Origin: Streptomyces humi
Lineage (GTDB): Bacteria; Actinomycetota; Actinomycetes; Streptomycetales; Streptomycetaceae
DNA length: 49,120 bases
Direction of reading: 5' to 3'
Assembly: GCF_001005085.2 (NCBI RefSeq)
Contig: NZ_LBMU02000051.1
Coordinates: 1-49,120, forward strand
Part shown: in pieces, positions 1-12,300 of the stretch
Numbering within the stretch: position 1 is the first letter of the stretch
Layout: every line of letters begins with the position of its first letter
Program-made: the position numbers and the translations under genes
Notes under the pieces: generated by a model
What the model saw: only the letters and a program-made list of their open reading frames with translations
What the model was told of the DNA's origin: nothing
Database searches by the model: none

Positions 1-3000
1 GTGTCGGGTGATGTGGGGGCGTTGGAGGAACTGCTTGCGGCTTGTGAGGCGGAGGGGGTGCGGGCGCGGCGGATTCCGGTGGACTATGCGTCGCATTCGG
101 CGCATGTGGAGGAGATCCGGGGTGAGTTGCTGGGGTTGCTGGAGCCGGTGCGTCCCCGCTCTGGTGGGGTGCCGTTCTATTCGGCGGTGACCGGCACCGT
201 GGTGGACGGTGCTGTTCTGGACGCGGAGTACTGGTTCAGGAATCTGCGGCAGACTGTCGATTTCCGTGGTGCGACGAGGGCGTTGCTTGAGGACGGCTTC
301 GACGCTTTTGTCGAGGCCAGTGCGCATCCGGTGCTGACCGCGGCTGTCGAGGAGACGGTCGAGGAGATGGACGCGGACGCGGTGGCGCTGGGCACCCTGC
401 GCCGTAACGAAGACGAACAGCGGCGCATGCTGCTCTCCCTCGGCGAGGCCTTCACGGCCGGACTCCCCGTCCAGTGGACCGTGCTCGCGGAGAGTTCGGG
501 CCGTCGGGTGGAGCTGCCGACGTATGCGTTCCAGCGCGAGCGCTACTGGCTGGAGCCGGTGCGGACAGAGGTGACCGATGCGGCGGGCCTGGGCCTGGAG
601 GGGCTTGGGCACGGGCTGCTCGGCGCCATGGTGCCGGTGCCGGACTCCGACGGCGTGGTGCTGACAGGGTCGCTGTCGTTGCGGTCGCATCCCTGGCTCG
701 CCGAACACGCGGTCTTCGGCACCGCACTCCTGCCCGGGACGGCGTTCGTGGAGATGGCGCTGCGGGCCGGGGCCGAAGCCGGTGCGGGCGAACTGGAAGA
801 ACTGGTGTTGGAGACACCTCTGTTGCTGCCGGGTGAGGACGACGTACAGCTGCACGTGAGTGTGGGCGGTGCGGACGAGTCCGGGCACCGCGCGGTGGTG
901 GTGCGCTCCCGTGCTGGTGAGGACTGGACCGTCCATGCGCGCGGAGTGGTGACGCCGCCCGTCGGTGACCGGCCCGTCGCGGCCGTGGACGTCTGGCCGC
1001 CGACGGGTGCGAAGCAGCTGGATGTCTCGGCGCTGTACGACGAGTTCGCCGCGGCCGGCTACGACTACGGGCCACTGTTCCAGGGCGTCCGGGCCGTCTG
1101 GCGCGGGGACCGGGAGGTCTTCGCGGAGGTCGAGTTGCCGCAGGACGCCGGTCACGGATTCGCCGTGCATCCCGCGCTGCTGGACGCCGCACTGCACGCA
1201 CTGGTGCTGATCGATCCGGACGCGGACGGGGTCGGTGAACCCCGGCTGCCGTTCTCCTGGACCGGCGTGTCCCTCGCATACACCGGCGTCACCTCACTGC
1301 GCGTGCGGCTGACCGCCACCGATGACGGAGGCGTGTCGGTGTCGGCCGTCGACACCTCGGGGCGCCCCGCTGTATCGGTGGAGTCGCTGGTGCTGCGCGA
1401 GGTGAGCGCGGACCAGTTGCGGGTCGACCGGCAGGAGGGCCTCTACCGTCTGGAATGGCAGCCGGTGCCCGGTGAACCGGTGCGGGCGACCAGCGAACGC
1501 TCCGTGATCCTGGGCGCCGACGGCGACCTCGCAGTCCTCGGAGAACGCGTCCCTGATGTCGTCGTTGCCCCCTTCGCACCTGGTGGCACGGCTCCGGAGG
1601 GGGTGGCGGAGCAGGCGCGGTCGGCGACTCAGCGGGCCCTGACGCTGATACAGGGTTTCCTCGCCGAGGAGCGTCTGGCCTCGACTCGGCTGGTGTTCCT
1701 CACGCACGGCGCGGTGGCGACGCGGCCGGGTGATGACGTCGGCGATCTGGTCAACGCACCCGTGTGGGGCCTGGTCCGCTCGGCGCAGCGCGAGCATCCC
1801 GATCGTCTGTGGCTGGTGGACGGCGCCGACGAGGCACTGGCCGCACACCTGGCCATGGGCGAGGAACCGCAGTCGGCGGTGCGCGACGGCGCGGTTCTCG
1901 TCCCGCGGCTCGTACGGCACGCCGCACCTTCCGCCGGCACAGCTGTGGGCTTCGGCGGGGATGTCGGCACCGTCCTGGTGACCGGTGGCACCGGCACGGT
2001 GGGTGCTCTGGTGGCCCGGCATCTGGTCACCGAACACGGCGTACGCCACCTGCTCCTGACCAGTCGGCGTGGACAAGAAGCACCGGGCGCAGCGCAGTTG
2101 GCGGCCGAGTTGGAAGCCGTCGGGGCCCAGGTCACCGTGGCCGCATGCGACGCGGCCGACCGCGAGGCGCTGGCCGCCGTGCTCGCCGCCGTCCCGGCGG
2201 AGCGGCCGCTGACCGGCGTCATCCACGCGGCCGGCGTCCTCGACGACGCCACGGTCACCGGGCTGACGCCGGACCGACTCGACCGTGTCCTGCGGCCGAA
2301 GATCGACGCCGCGCTCAACCTGCACCACCTCACCAGGCACCACCACCTCGACGCCTTCGTCCTCTTCTCCTCGGCGGCCGGCGTGCTCGGCAGCCCCGGA
2401 CAGGGCAACTACGCGGCCGCCAACGTGTTCCTTGACGCTCTCGCGGCGCACCGGGCCGCGGGCGGGCTGCCGGCGCAGTCGCTGCCGTGGGGGCTGTGGA
2501 GCGAGCGGAGCGAGCTGACGGCGTCGCTCTCGGACGTGGAGCGCGAGGGCACGGGACGCTCCGGTGTGCTCGGCCTGTCGTCCGGAGAGGCACTGGCCCT
2601 CTTCGACGCCGCACGGAGTTCCGGCGAGCCCGTCCTCGTGCCGATCCGTCTCGACCACGCGGCGCTCACCCGGCAGGACGTACCGCCGGTGCTGTGGCAC
2701 GAGGTGCGCCGTCCGGGGCGCCGCGGTCCGGGGTCCGCGCGGCCGGTGGCCGTATCCGCTCGGGAGCGTCTGCTGCGGCTGCCCGAGGAGGAGCGCAGGG
2801 CAGGTCTGCTGGACCTCGTCCGCACCCATGTCGCCGCGGTGCTGGGCCACTCCGACACCGGTTCGGTGACGGCGGAGCGCGCGTTCAAGGATCTGGGCTT
2901 CGACTCGCTCACCGCCGTCCAGCTGCGCAACCAGCTGGCCTCGGCGACCGGGGTCAAGCTCCCGCCGACCGTGGTGTTCGACCACCCCACGCCGGCGGCG

Positions 3001-3270
3001 CTGGCCGAACGCCTCGGCGGTGAACTCTTCGACGCGGGACCGGACGCGGACTCGGCCGTCGTACTCCAGGAACTCGACCGCCTGGAGTCGGCCCTGCTCT
3101 CCTCCCTGTCCCGGCTCCCGGACCCGGAGCACGTGTCGTCCCGGCTGCGCGCCCTCGCCGCGAAGATCGCGGTGACCGACGGCGGCGGCAATGACATCGA
3201 CCAGGAAATCGCCTCGGCCACAGCTGACGAGCTGCTCGGCCTCATCGACAAGGAATTCGGCTCCGTGTGA
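1..3270 (+). CDS. Modular type I polyketide synthase, C-terminal part (AT-DH-KR-ACP), 5' truncated
   Basis: This is the end of a PKS extension module; the true start lies before the window and the GTG at base 1 is internal. Visible order: C-terminal AT (residues 1-150), DH (about 203-470), KR (about 655-840, after its structural subdomain), ACP (about 930-1003) and a C-terminal docking tail. The AT shows YASH (29-32), typical of methylmalonyl-CoA specificity. The DH has an HxxxGxxxxP motif and a downstream DAALH. The KR has GGTGTVG, an LDD triplet (B-type) and Tyr804 in NYAAAN. The ACP has GFDSL with phosphopantetheine Ser969. The module should add a propionate unit and leave an alpha-methyl double bond. 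The acidic C-terminal tail fits docking to the coiled-coil N-terminus of the next PKS, 53 bp downstream. Confidence 0.96.
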   Translation: MSGDVGALEELLAACEAEGVRARRIPVDYASHSAHVEEIRGELLGLLEPVRPRSGGVPFYSAVTGTVVDGAVLDAEYWFRNLRQTVDFRGATRALLEDGFDAFVEASAHPVLTAAVEETVEEMDADAVALGTLRRNEDEQRRMLLSLGEAFTAGLPVQWTVLAESSGRRVELPTYAFQRERYWLEPVRTEVTDAAGLGLEGLGHGLLGAMVPVPDSDGVVLTGSLSLRSHPWLAEHAVFGTALLPGTAFVEMALRAGAEAGAGELEELVLETPLLLPGEDDVQLHVSVGGADESGHRAVVVRSRAGEDWTVHARGVVTPPVGDRPVAAVDVWPPTGAKQLDVSALYDEFAAAGYDYGPLFQGVRAVWRGDREVFAEVELPQDAGHGFAVHPALLDAALHALVLIDPDADGVGEPRLPFSWTGVSLAYTGVTSLRVRLTATDDGGVSVSAVDTSGRPAVSVESLVLREVSADQLRVDRQEGLYRLEWQPVPGEPVRATSERSVILGADGDLAVLGERVPDVVVAPFAPGGTAPEGVAEQARSATQRALTLIQGFLAEERLASTRLVFLTHGAVATRPGDDVGDLVNAPVWGLVRSAQREHPDRLWLVDGADEALAAHLAMGEEPQSAVRDGAVLVPRLVRHAAPSAGTAVGFGGDVGTVLVTGGTGTVGALVARHLVTEHGVRHLLLTSRRGQEAPGAAQLAAELEAVGAQVTVAACDAADREALAAVLAAVPAERPLTGVIHAAGVLDDATVTGLTPDRLDRVLRPKIDAALNLHHLTRHHHLDAFVLFSSAAGVLGSPGQGNYAAANVFLDALAAHRAAGGLPAQSLPWGLWSERSELTASLSDVEREGTGRSGVLGLSSGEALALFDAARSSGEPVLVPIRLDHAALTRQDVPPVLWHEVRRPGRRGPGSARPVAVSARERLLRLPEEERRAGLLDLVRTHVAAVLGHSDTGSVTAERAFKDLGFDSLTAVQLRNQLASATGVKLPPTVVFDHPTPAALAERLGGELFDAGPDADSAVVLQELDRLESALLSSLSRLPDPEHVSSRLRALAAKIAVTDGGGNDIDQEIASATADELLGLIDKEFGSV

Positions 3271-3323
3271 CGCGGACGGGCTCCGAACGATGAGTGGCAC
3301 TTCCCACGTGATCTTGAAAGGCG

Positions 3324-6300
3324 ATGGACAACGCGATGGCAGAGCAGGAAAAACTCCTCGAGTACCTGAAGCGGATGACGGCCGATCTGCGGCAGGCGAA
3401 CCAGCGGCTCAGCGACGTCGACGCGAAGGCGCACGAGCCGGTGGCCATCGTGGGCATGGGCTGCCGCTTTCCCGGTGGGGTGGGTTCGCCGGAGGAGTTG
3501 TGGCGGTTGGTGGCCACGGGTTCGGACGCGGTGTCGGGTTTCCCGGAGGACCGGGGCTGGGATCTGGAGGGTCTGTACGACGCGGATCCGGGTGTGCGGG
3601 GGAAGGTGTACACCCGCGAGGGCGGGTTTCTGCACGACGCGGCGGAGTTCGACGCGGGGTTCTTCGGGATCTCGCCGCGTGAGGCGTTGGCGATGGATCC
3701 GCAGCAGCGGTTGCTGTTGGAGACGTCGTGGGAGGCGATGGAGCGTGCGGGGATCGATCCGGCGTCCCTGCGCGGCAGTCGCACCGGCGTCTACATGGGC
3801 CTGATGTACCACGACTACGCCGTGCACACCTCCGGAGTCCCCGAGGACCTCGAGGGGCACCTCGGCACCGGCACGGCGGGCAGCATCGCGGCCGGGCGCA
3901 TCGCCTACACGTTCGGCCTGGAGGGGCCCACGCTGACGGTCGACACGGCGTGTTCGTCGTCGTTGGTGACGCTGCACCTGGCGGTGCAGGCGCTGCGGCG
4001 CGGCGAGTGCTCGATGGCGCTGGCCGGCGGTGTGACGGTGATGTCCTCCCCGGCCGCCTTCCTCGACTTCAGCCGACAGCGCGGACTCTCCTCCGACGGC
4101 CGGTGCAAGGCGTTCGACGAGCAGGCGGACGGCACCGGCTTCGGCGAGGGTGTGGGTGTGCTGGTCGTGGAGCGTCTGTCGGACGCGCTGCGGCTGGGGC
4201 ATCCGGTGCTGGCGGTGGTGCGGGGGAGTGCGGTCAACCAGGACGGTGCGAGCAATGGTCTGACGGCGCCGAACGGTCCGTCGCAGCAGCGGGTGATCCG
4301 GCAGGCGCTGGCGGATGCTCGGCTGGGTGCGGCTGATGTGGATGTGGTGGAGGCGCACGGGACGGGTACGCGGCTGGGTGACCCGATCGAGGCGCAGGCA
4401 CTGATCGCGACCTACGGCCAGGAGCGCACGGGTGAACTACCGCTGTTCCTAGGTTCGTTGAAGTCGAACATCGGGCATGCGCAGGCGGCTGCCGGTGTGG
4501 GTGGGGTCATCAAGATGGTGATGGCTCTGAGGCACGGCGTGCTCCCCAAGACCTTGCATGTGGATGCGCCAACCTCGCATGTGGACTGGTCGGCGGGTGC
4601 GGTGGAGTTGCTGACCGAGCAGCGGGTGTGGCCGGAGCTGGAGCGACCGCGGCGGGCCGCCGTCTCCTCCTTCGGGCTGAGCGGCACCAACGCCCACGTC
4701 ATTCTGGAAGAGGTCACCGCACCGGAGCCGGAAGCCGTGCCCCGCAAGCCGCACGGCCTGCTCCCCTGGGTGCTGTCGGCCAGGACGGAGACCGCCTTGC
4801 GGGCGCAGGCCGGGCGCCTGCACGCCTTCGTCACCGAGCGCCCCGACCTCGACCCGGTCGACGCCGCGTACTCCCTTCTGCGCCGCCGCACGGGGTTCGA
4901 GCGCCGGGCCGTCGTACTGGCCCAGGACCGCGCCGAACTGCTGGCCGGTCTCGCCGCGTTGGCGACCGGAGAACCCGCGGCATCGGTGGTGCGAGGCGCG
5001 CACGACGACGGTGGGCTGGCCTACCTGTTCACCTTCCAGGGCAGCCAGCGGCTGGGCATGGGACGGGAGTTGCACGACACGTTCCCGGTGTTCGCGGCGG
5101 CCTTCGACGAGGTCTGCGCCGAACTGGACCGGCACCTCGGCCGACCGCTCAAGGAGATCGTCCTCGCGCCCGAGGACAGCCCCGAGGCCGCGTTGCTGGC
5201 CCAGGCCGAATACGGCCACCCGGCGGTGTTCGCCCTGGAGGTCGCCCTCTACCGGCTGATCGAGCACTGGGGGATCCGCCCCGACGTGGTCTTCGGCGGC
5301 TCCAACGGCGACTCCGCCGTCCTCCACGTGACCGGCATGCTCTCCCTGGCGGACGCGGCCGCCTTCGTCACCACGCGGGGTCGACTGCTCCAGCAGACGC
5401 CTCAGGGCGGCACCATGGTCGCGATCGAGGCGTCCGAGGACGAGGTCCGCGCCTCCCTGCGGGGCCGTACCGGCACCGTCGACGTCGCGCTGGTCAACGG
5501 CCCCCGGCAGGTCGTCATCTCCGGCGACGAGGACCTTGTCGCACGGATCGGCGACGAGTGGCAGGCCGCCGGCCGGCGTACCCACCGGATGTCCTTCGGC
5601 CGGGCGTTCCACTCCGCGCACATGGAGCCGATCGTGGACCGGTTCGTGACGGCGGTCCGGGAGCTGGATTTCCACCCGCCGCGCATCCCGGTGATCAACT
5701 GCCTGGACGGCCGGCCCGCCGATCCCGCCGAACTCCGCTCACCGGAGTACTGGGGACGGCACGTCCGCGGCGCCGTCCGCTTCCTGGACGGCATGCGCAC
5801 CCTGGAGGCCGACGGCGTCCGTACCTACCTGGAACTCGGCCCGGTCGCCATGCAGTCCCTGATGGGCCGCGAGTGTCTGGCCGAGGACAGCGACGCGGCG
5901 CTGCTCCCCACCCTGCGCGAAGGGCGCCCGGAGCCCGTCAGCCTGCTGACCGCCCTCGCCCACCTGTACGTCCGCGGCAGGGACTTCGACGCCGACGCCT
6001 TCTTCGGCCACCTCGGTCCGCGCCGCATCGAGCTGCCGACCTACGCCTTCGAGCGCGCGCACTACTGGCTCGCCGACTCCCCTTCCGCCGCCGGGGCCGC
6101 CCGGCCGGCCGACCTGGGTCTCGGGGCGGCCGACCACCGGTTGCTGGGTGCGGCGGTGTCGGTGGCCGGTGCCGACGAACTGCTGCTCACCGGCCGCCTG
6201 TCGCTGCGCACCCACCCATGGCTCGCGGACCACGCGGTCGCGGGCACGGTGCTGCTGCCCGGCACCGCCTTCGTCGACCTGGCGCTTCACGCGGCCGACC

Positions 6301-9300
6301 TGTCCGGCTGCCGGCTGATCGAGGAGCTGACCCTTCAGACTCCGCTCGTCCTGCCCGAACAGGGCGGTGTTCAGGTTCAGTTGGCGATCGGCGCCGCGGA
6401 CGCGGCGGGCCGGCGCGGCCTGACGGTCTTCGCCCGGCCCGACGGATCCGCCGACCGGCCGTGGACCCGGCACGCCACCGGCACCCTGGCCGCCGATGCC
6501 GATGCCGATGCCGATGCCGATGCCGATGCCGATGCCGGTGCCGGTGCCGACGCCCACGCCGCCGGACCCGACTTCGAGCTGGCCCAGTGGCCTCCGCAGG
6601 GCGCCCGCCCGGTCCCGGTGGACACGCTCTACGACGGCCTCGCCGCCGCCGGACTCGACTACGGGCCGGTCTTCCGGGGCGTACGCGCGGCCTGGCGGCG
6701 CGGGACCGAGGTCTTCGCGGAGGTCACCCTGGCCGAGGAGACGGCCGACGGGTACGGCGTGCACCCCGCGCTCCTCGACAGCGCCCTGCACGCCTGGAGC
6801 CTGGCCGGGCCGGAGGCGTCCGACGGGCCGCGGCTGCCGTTCCACTGGTCGGGTGTGCGGCTCTTCGCGACCGGCGCGGACACCCTGCGGGTACGGCTGA
6901 GCCCGGCCGGCAAGGACGGGATGACGCTGGCGGTGGCCGATCCGACAGGGCTTCCGGTGGCGTCCGTGGAGTCGCTGACCGTACGGCCGGTCACCGCCGA
7001 GGCGCTGCGCGCGTCGTCCACGGCGGACGCGCTGTACCGCCTCGACTGGATCCCGGCGGACACCGCGGAGCCGCTGGCACCGGGCAGCTGGGCCCACGTC
7101 GGCTCCGCCGAGGACGACCATCACCCCTCCCTGGCGGCCCTGGCCGCCGCCGTCGACGCCGGTGCGGCCGTACCGGACGTGGTGGTCGTACGCGAACAGC
7201 CGGCGCTCGACGCCTCGCGCGACGCCGTCCACCGCACGCTGCACCTGCTGCGGGCGTGGCTGGCCGACGAACGGTTCGCCGCCGCCCGGCTGGTCCTCGT
7301 CACCACCGGTGCGACCGGCGAGCGGGTCAGCAGCCCGTCCGGTGCCGCGCTGCACGGCCTGGTGCGCTCCGCGCAGACCGAGCACCCGGGGCGGTTCGTC
7401 CTGGTCGACACCGACCGGCCGGGGGAGCCGCTCACGGCCGCGGTGCTCGGCACCGAGCCGCAGTTCCTCGTCCGCGACGGCGTCTGGTCGGTGGCGCGGC
7501 TGGCGCACGCCCAGCCGAACGCCGACGCGGCCGCCTTCCGGCCCGAGGGGACCGTGCTGGTCACCGGCGGCACCGGCACCCTCGGCGCGGCCGTCGCCCG
7601 GCACCTCGTGGTGGCCCACGGCGTCCGCCACCTGCTGCTGACCAGCCGTAGCGGACCGGCCGCCGAGGGCGCCGGGGCGCTGGCGGCCGAACTCGGCGAG
7701 CTGGGCGCCACCGTCTCGGTCGTCGCCTGCGACGCGGCCGACCGGTCGGCCCTCGCCGACCTGCTGTCCCGGATCCCGGCCGAGCACCCCCTGACCGGCG
7801 TGGTGCACGCGGCCGGGGTCGTGGCCGACGGACTCGTGGAGTCCCTCACCCCGGAGCAGACCGACGCGGTGCTGCGGCCCAAGGCCGACGCCGCGCTCCA
7901 CCTCCACGAACTCACCCGGGAACTGGACCTGGCGCACTTCGTCCTGTTCTCCTCCGCCGCCGGGGTGTTCGGCGGCGCGGGCCAGGGCGCCTACGCGGCG
8001 GCCAACGCCTTCCTGGACGGCCTGGCCGCCCACCGCCGGGCGACCGGGCGGCCGGCGCTCTCGCTCGCCTGGGGCCTGTGGGCCGAACGCAGCGGCATCA
8101 CCGGCCACCTGGCCGAGACGGACCTCGCCCGCATCGAGCGGGCCGGCTTCGCCCCGCTCACCGTCGAGGAGGGGCTGGCGCTCTTCGACGCCTGCCTCGC
8201 CGCCGACCGCGCGGTCCTGCTGCCGATGCGCCTCGACACCGCGCCCCGGTCCGGGAGGGAGGTGCCGCCGCTGCTCAGCGGTCTGGTGCGCACACCCCGC
8301 CCGGCCGCCCGTACGACCGCCGCGCTCGCCGCGACGCTTCGCGACCGGCTGCTCGCGCTGCCCGCCGCCGACCGCGACGGGATGCTGCTCGACGTCGTCC
8401 GCTCGCACGCCGCCACTGTCCTCGGCCACGCGTCGGCCGACGCCGTCGGGGCCCAGCACACCTTCCGCGACCTCGGCGTGGACTCGCTGAGCGCCGTCGA
8501 ACTGCGCAACGCGCTCGGCCCCCTCACCGGCCTGGCGCTGCCTCCGACCCTGGTCTTCGACTACCCGACACCGGCAGCGCTGGCCGCCCATCTGCGCCGT
8601 GAACTCCTCGCGGAGGGCACGGACACCGCCGAGACCGTAGCCGCCACGGTCGACGAGCCGGTGGCCATCGTGGGCATGGGCTGTCGTTTCCCCGGTGGGG
8701 TGGGTTCGCCGGAGGAGTTGTGGCGGTTGGTGGCCACGGGTTCGGACGCGGTGTCGGGTTTCCCGGAGGACCGGGGCTGGGATCTGGAGGGTCTCTACGA
8801 CGCGGATCCGGGTGTGCGGGGGAAGGTGTACACCCGCGAGGGCGGGTTCCTGTACGACGCGGCGGAGTTCGACGCGGGGTTCTTCGGGATCTCGCCGCGT
8901 GAGGCGTTGGCGATGGATCCGCAGCAGCGGTTGTTGTTGGAGACGTCGTGGGAGGCGATGGAGCGGGCGGGGATCGATCCGGCGTCCCTGCGCGGCAGCC
9001 GCACCGGCGTCTACATGGGCCTGATGAACCGCGACTACCTGACCAGGCTGCGCGCCATCCCCGAGGAACTGGAGGCGTTCCGTGGCACCGGCACGGCGGG
9101 CAGCGTGGCGGCCGGGCGGCTGTCGTACACCTACGGCCTGGAGGGTCCTGCCGTCACCGTCGACACGGCGTGTTCGTCGTCGTTGGTGACGCTGCACCTG
9201 GCGGTGCAGGCGCTGCGGCGCGGCGAGTGCTCGATGGCGCTGGCCGGCGGTGTGACGGTGATGTCCTCCCCGGCCGCCTTCCTCGACTTCAGCCGACAGC

Positions 9301-12300
9301 GCGGACTGTCCCCGGACGGCCGGTGCAAGGCGTTCGCGGAGGGTGCGGACGGTACGGGGTGGGCTGAGGGTGTGGGTGTGCTGGTGGTGGAGCGTCTGTC
9401 GGACGCGCTGCGGCTGGGGCATCCGGTGCTGGCGGTGGTGCGGGGGAGTGCGGTCAACCAGGACGGTGCGAGCAATGGTCTGACGGCGCCGAACGGTCCG
9501 TCGCAGCAGCGGGTGATCCGGCAGGCGCTGGCGGACGCTCGGCTGGGTGCGGCTGACGTGGACGTGGTGGAGGCGCACGGGACGGGTACGCGGCTGGGTG
9601 ACCCGATCGAGGCGCAGGCGCTGATCGCGACCTACGGCCAGGAGCGCACGGGTGAAATCCCTCTGTTCCTGGGTTCGTTGAAGTCGAACATCGGGCATGC
9701 GCAGGCGGCTGCCGGTGTGGGTGGGGTCATCAAGATGGTGATGGCGCTGCGTCACGGCGTGCTCCCCAAGACCCTGCATGTGGATGCGCCAACCTCGCAT
9801 GTGGACTGGTCGGCGGGTGCGGTGGAGTTGCTGACCGAGCAGCGGGTGTGGCCGGAGCTGGAGCGACCGCGGCGGGCCGCCGTCTCCTCCTTCGGGCTGA
9901 GCGGCACCAACGCCCACATCATCCTCGAACAGGCTCCCGAAACCGAGGACGTCCCCGGCACCGAGTCCGGGCCGATCCCCTGGGTGGTCTCGGGCAGGAC
10001 GGAGACGGCTCTGCGAGCGCAGGCCGAGCGGCTGCACGCCTTCGTCACCGAGCGCCCCGACCTCGATCTCGACGCGGCCGCGTACGCCCTCTCGACCACG
10101 CGCACCACGTTCGACCACCGGGCCGTGGTGGTGGCCGGGGAACGCGAGGCGCTCCTCGGCGGACTGGCCGCGGTGGCCGCCGGCGAACCCGCCGCCGGAG
10201 TCGCACAGGGCCGGCAGCACACGGGTCGGCTCGCCGTCCTCTTCACCGGACAGGGCAGCCAGCGCCCGGGCATGGGACGGGAGTTGTACGACACCTTCCC
10301 GGTGTTCGCGGCGGCCTTCGACGAGGTCTGCGCCGAACTGGACCGGCATCTCGACCGGCCGCTCAAGGAGATCGTCTTCGCGCCCGAGGACAGTCCCGAG
10401 GCGGCCCTGATCCACCAGACCCGATTCACCCAGCCCGCGGTGTTCGCTCTGGAGGTCGCCCTCCACCGGCTGATCGAGCACTGGGGTGTCCGCCCCGACG
10501 TCGTGGCCGGCCACTCGATCGGCGAGCTGGCGGCCGCCCACGTCATCGGCCTGTTCCCGCTGCCGGACGCGGCGGCCCTGGTGGCGGCCCGCGGGCGGCT
10601 GATGCAGGAGCTGCCGGCGGGCGGGGCCATGGTCGCCGTCCAGGCCACCGAGCCGGAAGTGCTGGAGCTCATCGGGGACATGGCGGACCGGGTCGGTGTC
10701 GCCGCCGTCAACGGGCCCTCCGCCGTGGTCCTGAGCGGTGCCGCCGAAGCCGTGCTCGACCTCGCCGGGCAGCTGCGCGCCATGGGCCGCAAGACCAAGC
10801 GCCTGGAGGTCAGCCACGCCTTCCACTCACCGCTGATGGAACCGATGCTGGACGGGTTCGCCGAGGTGGCGCGTGGTCTTCGGTTCGCCCCGGTCACCAC
10901 CGCGTTCTTCTCCACCCTGACCGGCGGCCCGGTCACGGCGGAGGAACTCGGCACTCCCGAATACTGGGTTCGGCACGTCCGGGGGGCCGTGCGGTTCCAC
11001 GACGTGGTGGGTGCCCTCGCGGCCGACGGAGTGACCACCTTCCTGGAACTCGGCCCCGACGGCGTACTGTCCGCGATGGGCCCCAACTGCCTGTCCGCGG
11101 ACGCGGAAGCCGTCTCCTTCATCCCCTCCCTGCGCGACGGCACCGCCGAGCCACAGAGCCTCACCAAAGCGGTGGTCCAACTGCACGTGCACGGCGTCCC
11201 GGTCGACTGGCCGGCCTTCTGCGGCACCCCGGTGGACTGGTCGGCCGCGTTCGACGGACCCCGCCCGCCCCGCACGGAGCTGCCCACCTACGCCTTCCAG
11301 CGGCAGCGTTACTGGCTCGACGCGCCACCGGCGCAGCCGGAGGACCTGGGTGCCGCCGGGCTCGCACCCGCGGACCACCCACTCCTGGGCGCCGCGATCG
11401 AACTGCCGGACTCCGACGGCCTGTTGTTCTCCGGACGTCTCGCGGCCCACACCCAGCCCTGGCTCGCCCAGCACACCCTCGCCGGGACGCCGGTGCTGCC
11501 CGCCTCGGCCGTGGTCGACATGGTCCTGCGGGCCGGCGACGAGACCGGCTGCGCCCTCGTCGAGGAACTGGTCCTGGAGGCCCCGCTGGTCCTGCCCGAA
11601 CAGGGTGGCACGCAGCTCCGGCTGACGGTCACCCCGTCCGGCGAGGGACGCACCGTCCAGCTGCACTCCCGGCCGGAAGGGGCGTCCGGTTCCGGCGGAT
11701 GGGTCCGCAACGCCCACGGCACGCTGCGCCCCGCCGGTCCGGCCCCGGACACCGGCCTGGCCGTGTGGCCGCCGGACGGCGCCGTACCGGCCGCGGCCGA
11801 GGACCTGTACGAGCGCCTGGCGCGGGCCGGGCTCGACCACGGGCCGGCGTTCCAGGCCGTCCGGGCCGTGTGGCGCCGCGACGCGGAGCTGTACGCCGAG
11901 CTCGCCCTCGACCCGGCCGAGGCGCAGGAAGCCGGCCGGTACCGGGTGCACCCCGTGCTGCTGGACGGCGCGCTGCACGCGCTCGGCCTGACGGACACGG
12001 CCGGCGAACTGCCCATGTCCTGGTCGGGCGTGTCCGTGCACGCCACCGGCGCCACCGCCGCCCGCGTCCGTGTCACCCCCGCCGCACCGGGCGAGGTCTC
12101 CCTCCTGCTGACCGACCCGGCCGGACTGCCGGTCGCGTCGGCGGACTCGGTGGGCCTGCGTCCCGCACCGGCCGACCTGCCCCGTCCGGCGGCCGAGCGC
12201 CCCGCCCCGGCTGCCCGCCCGGCCCGGCGCACGGTCACCGCCGAACCCGTCGCGGCCCCCGGGGCCAGGGACCGGCTGCTGGCGCAGACACCGGACGAGC

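Noticed and set aside
1..3. GTG at base 1 as a true start codon
   Set aside because: The encoded sequence begins in the middle of an AT domain; the gene continues upstream of the window.
3435..9917. Mobile element or transposon duplication
   Set aside because: The repeated DNA is KS coding sequence with no terminal inverted repeats or transposase; gene conversion or module duplication explains it.
5739..10826. Very long minus-strand open frame (1695 codons) opposite the PKS, and similar antisense frames
   Set aside because: It lacks any domain, is rich in Gly/Arg/Val typical of GC-rich shadow frames, and mirrors confirmed PKS domains.
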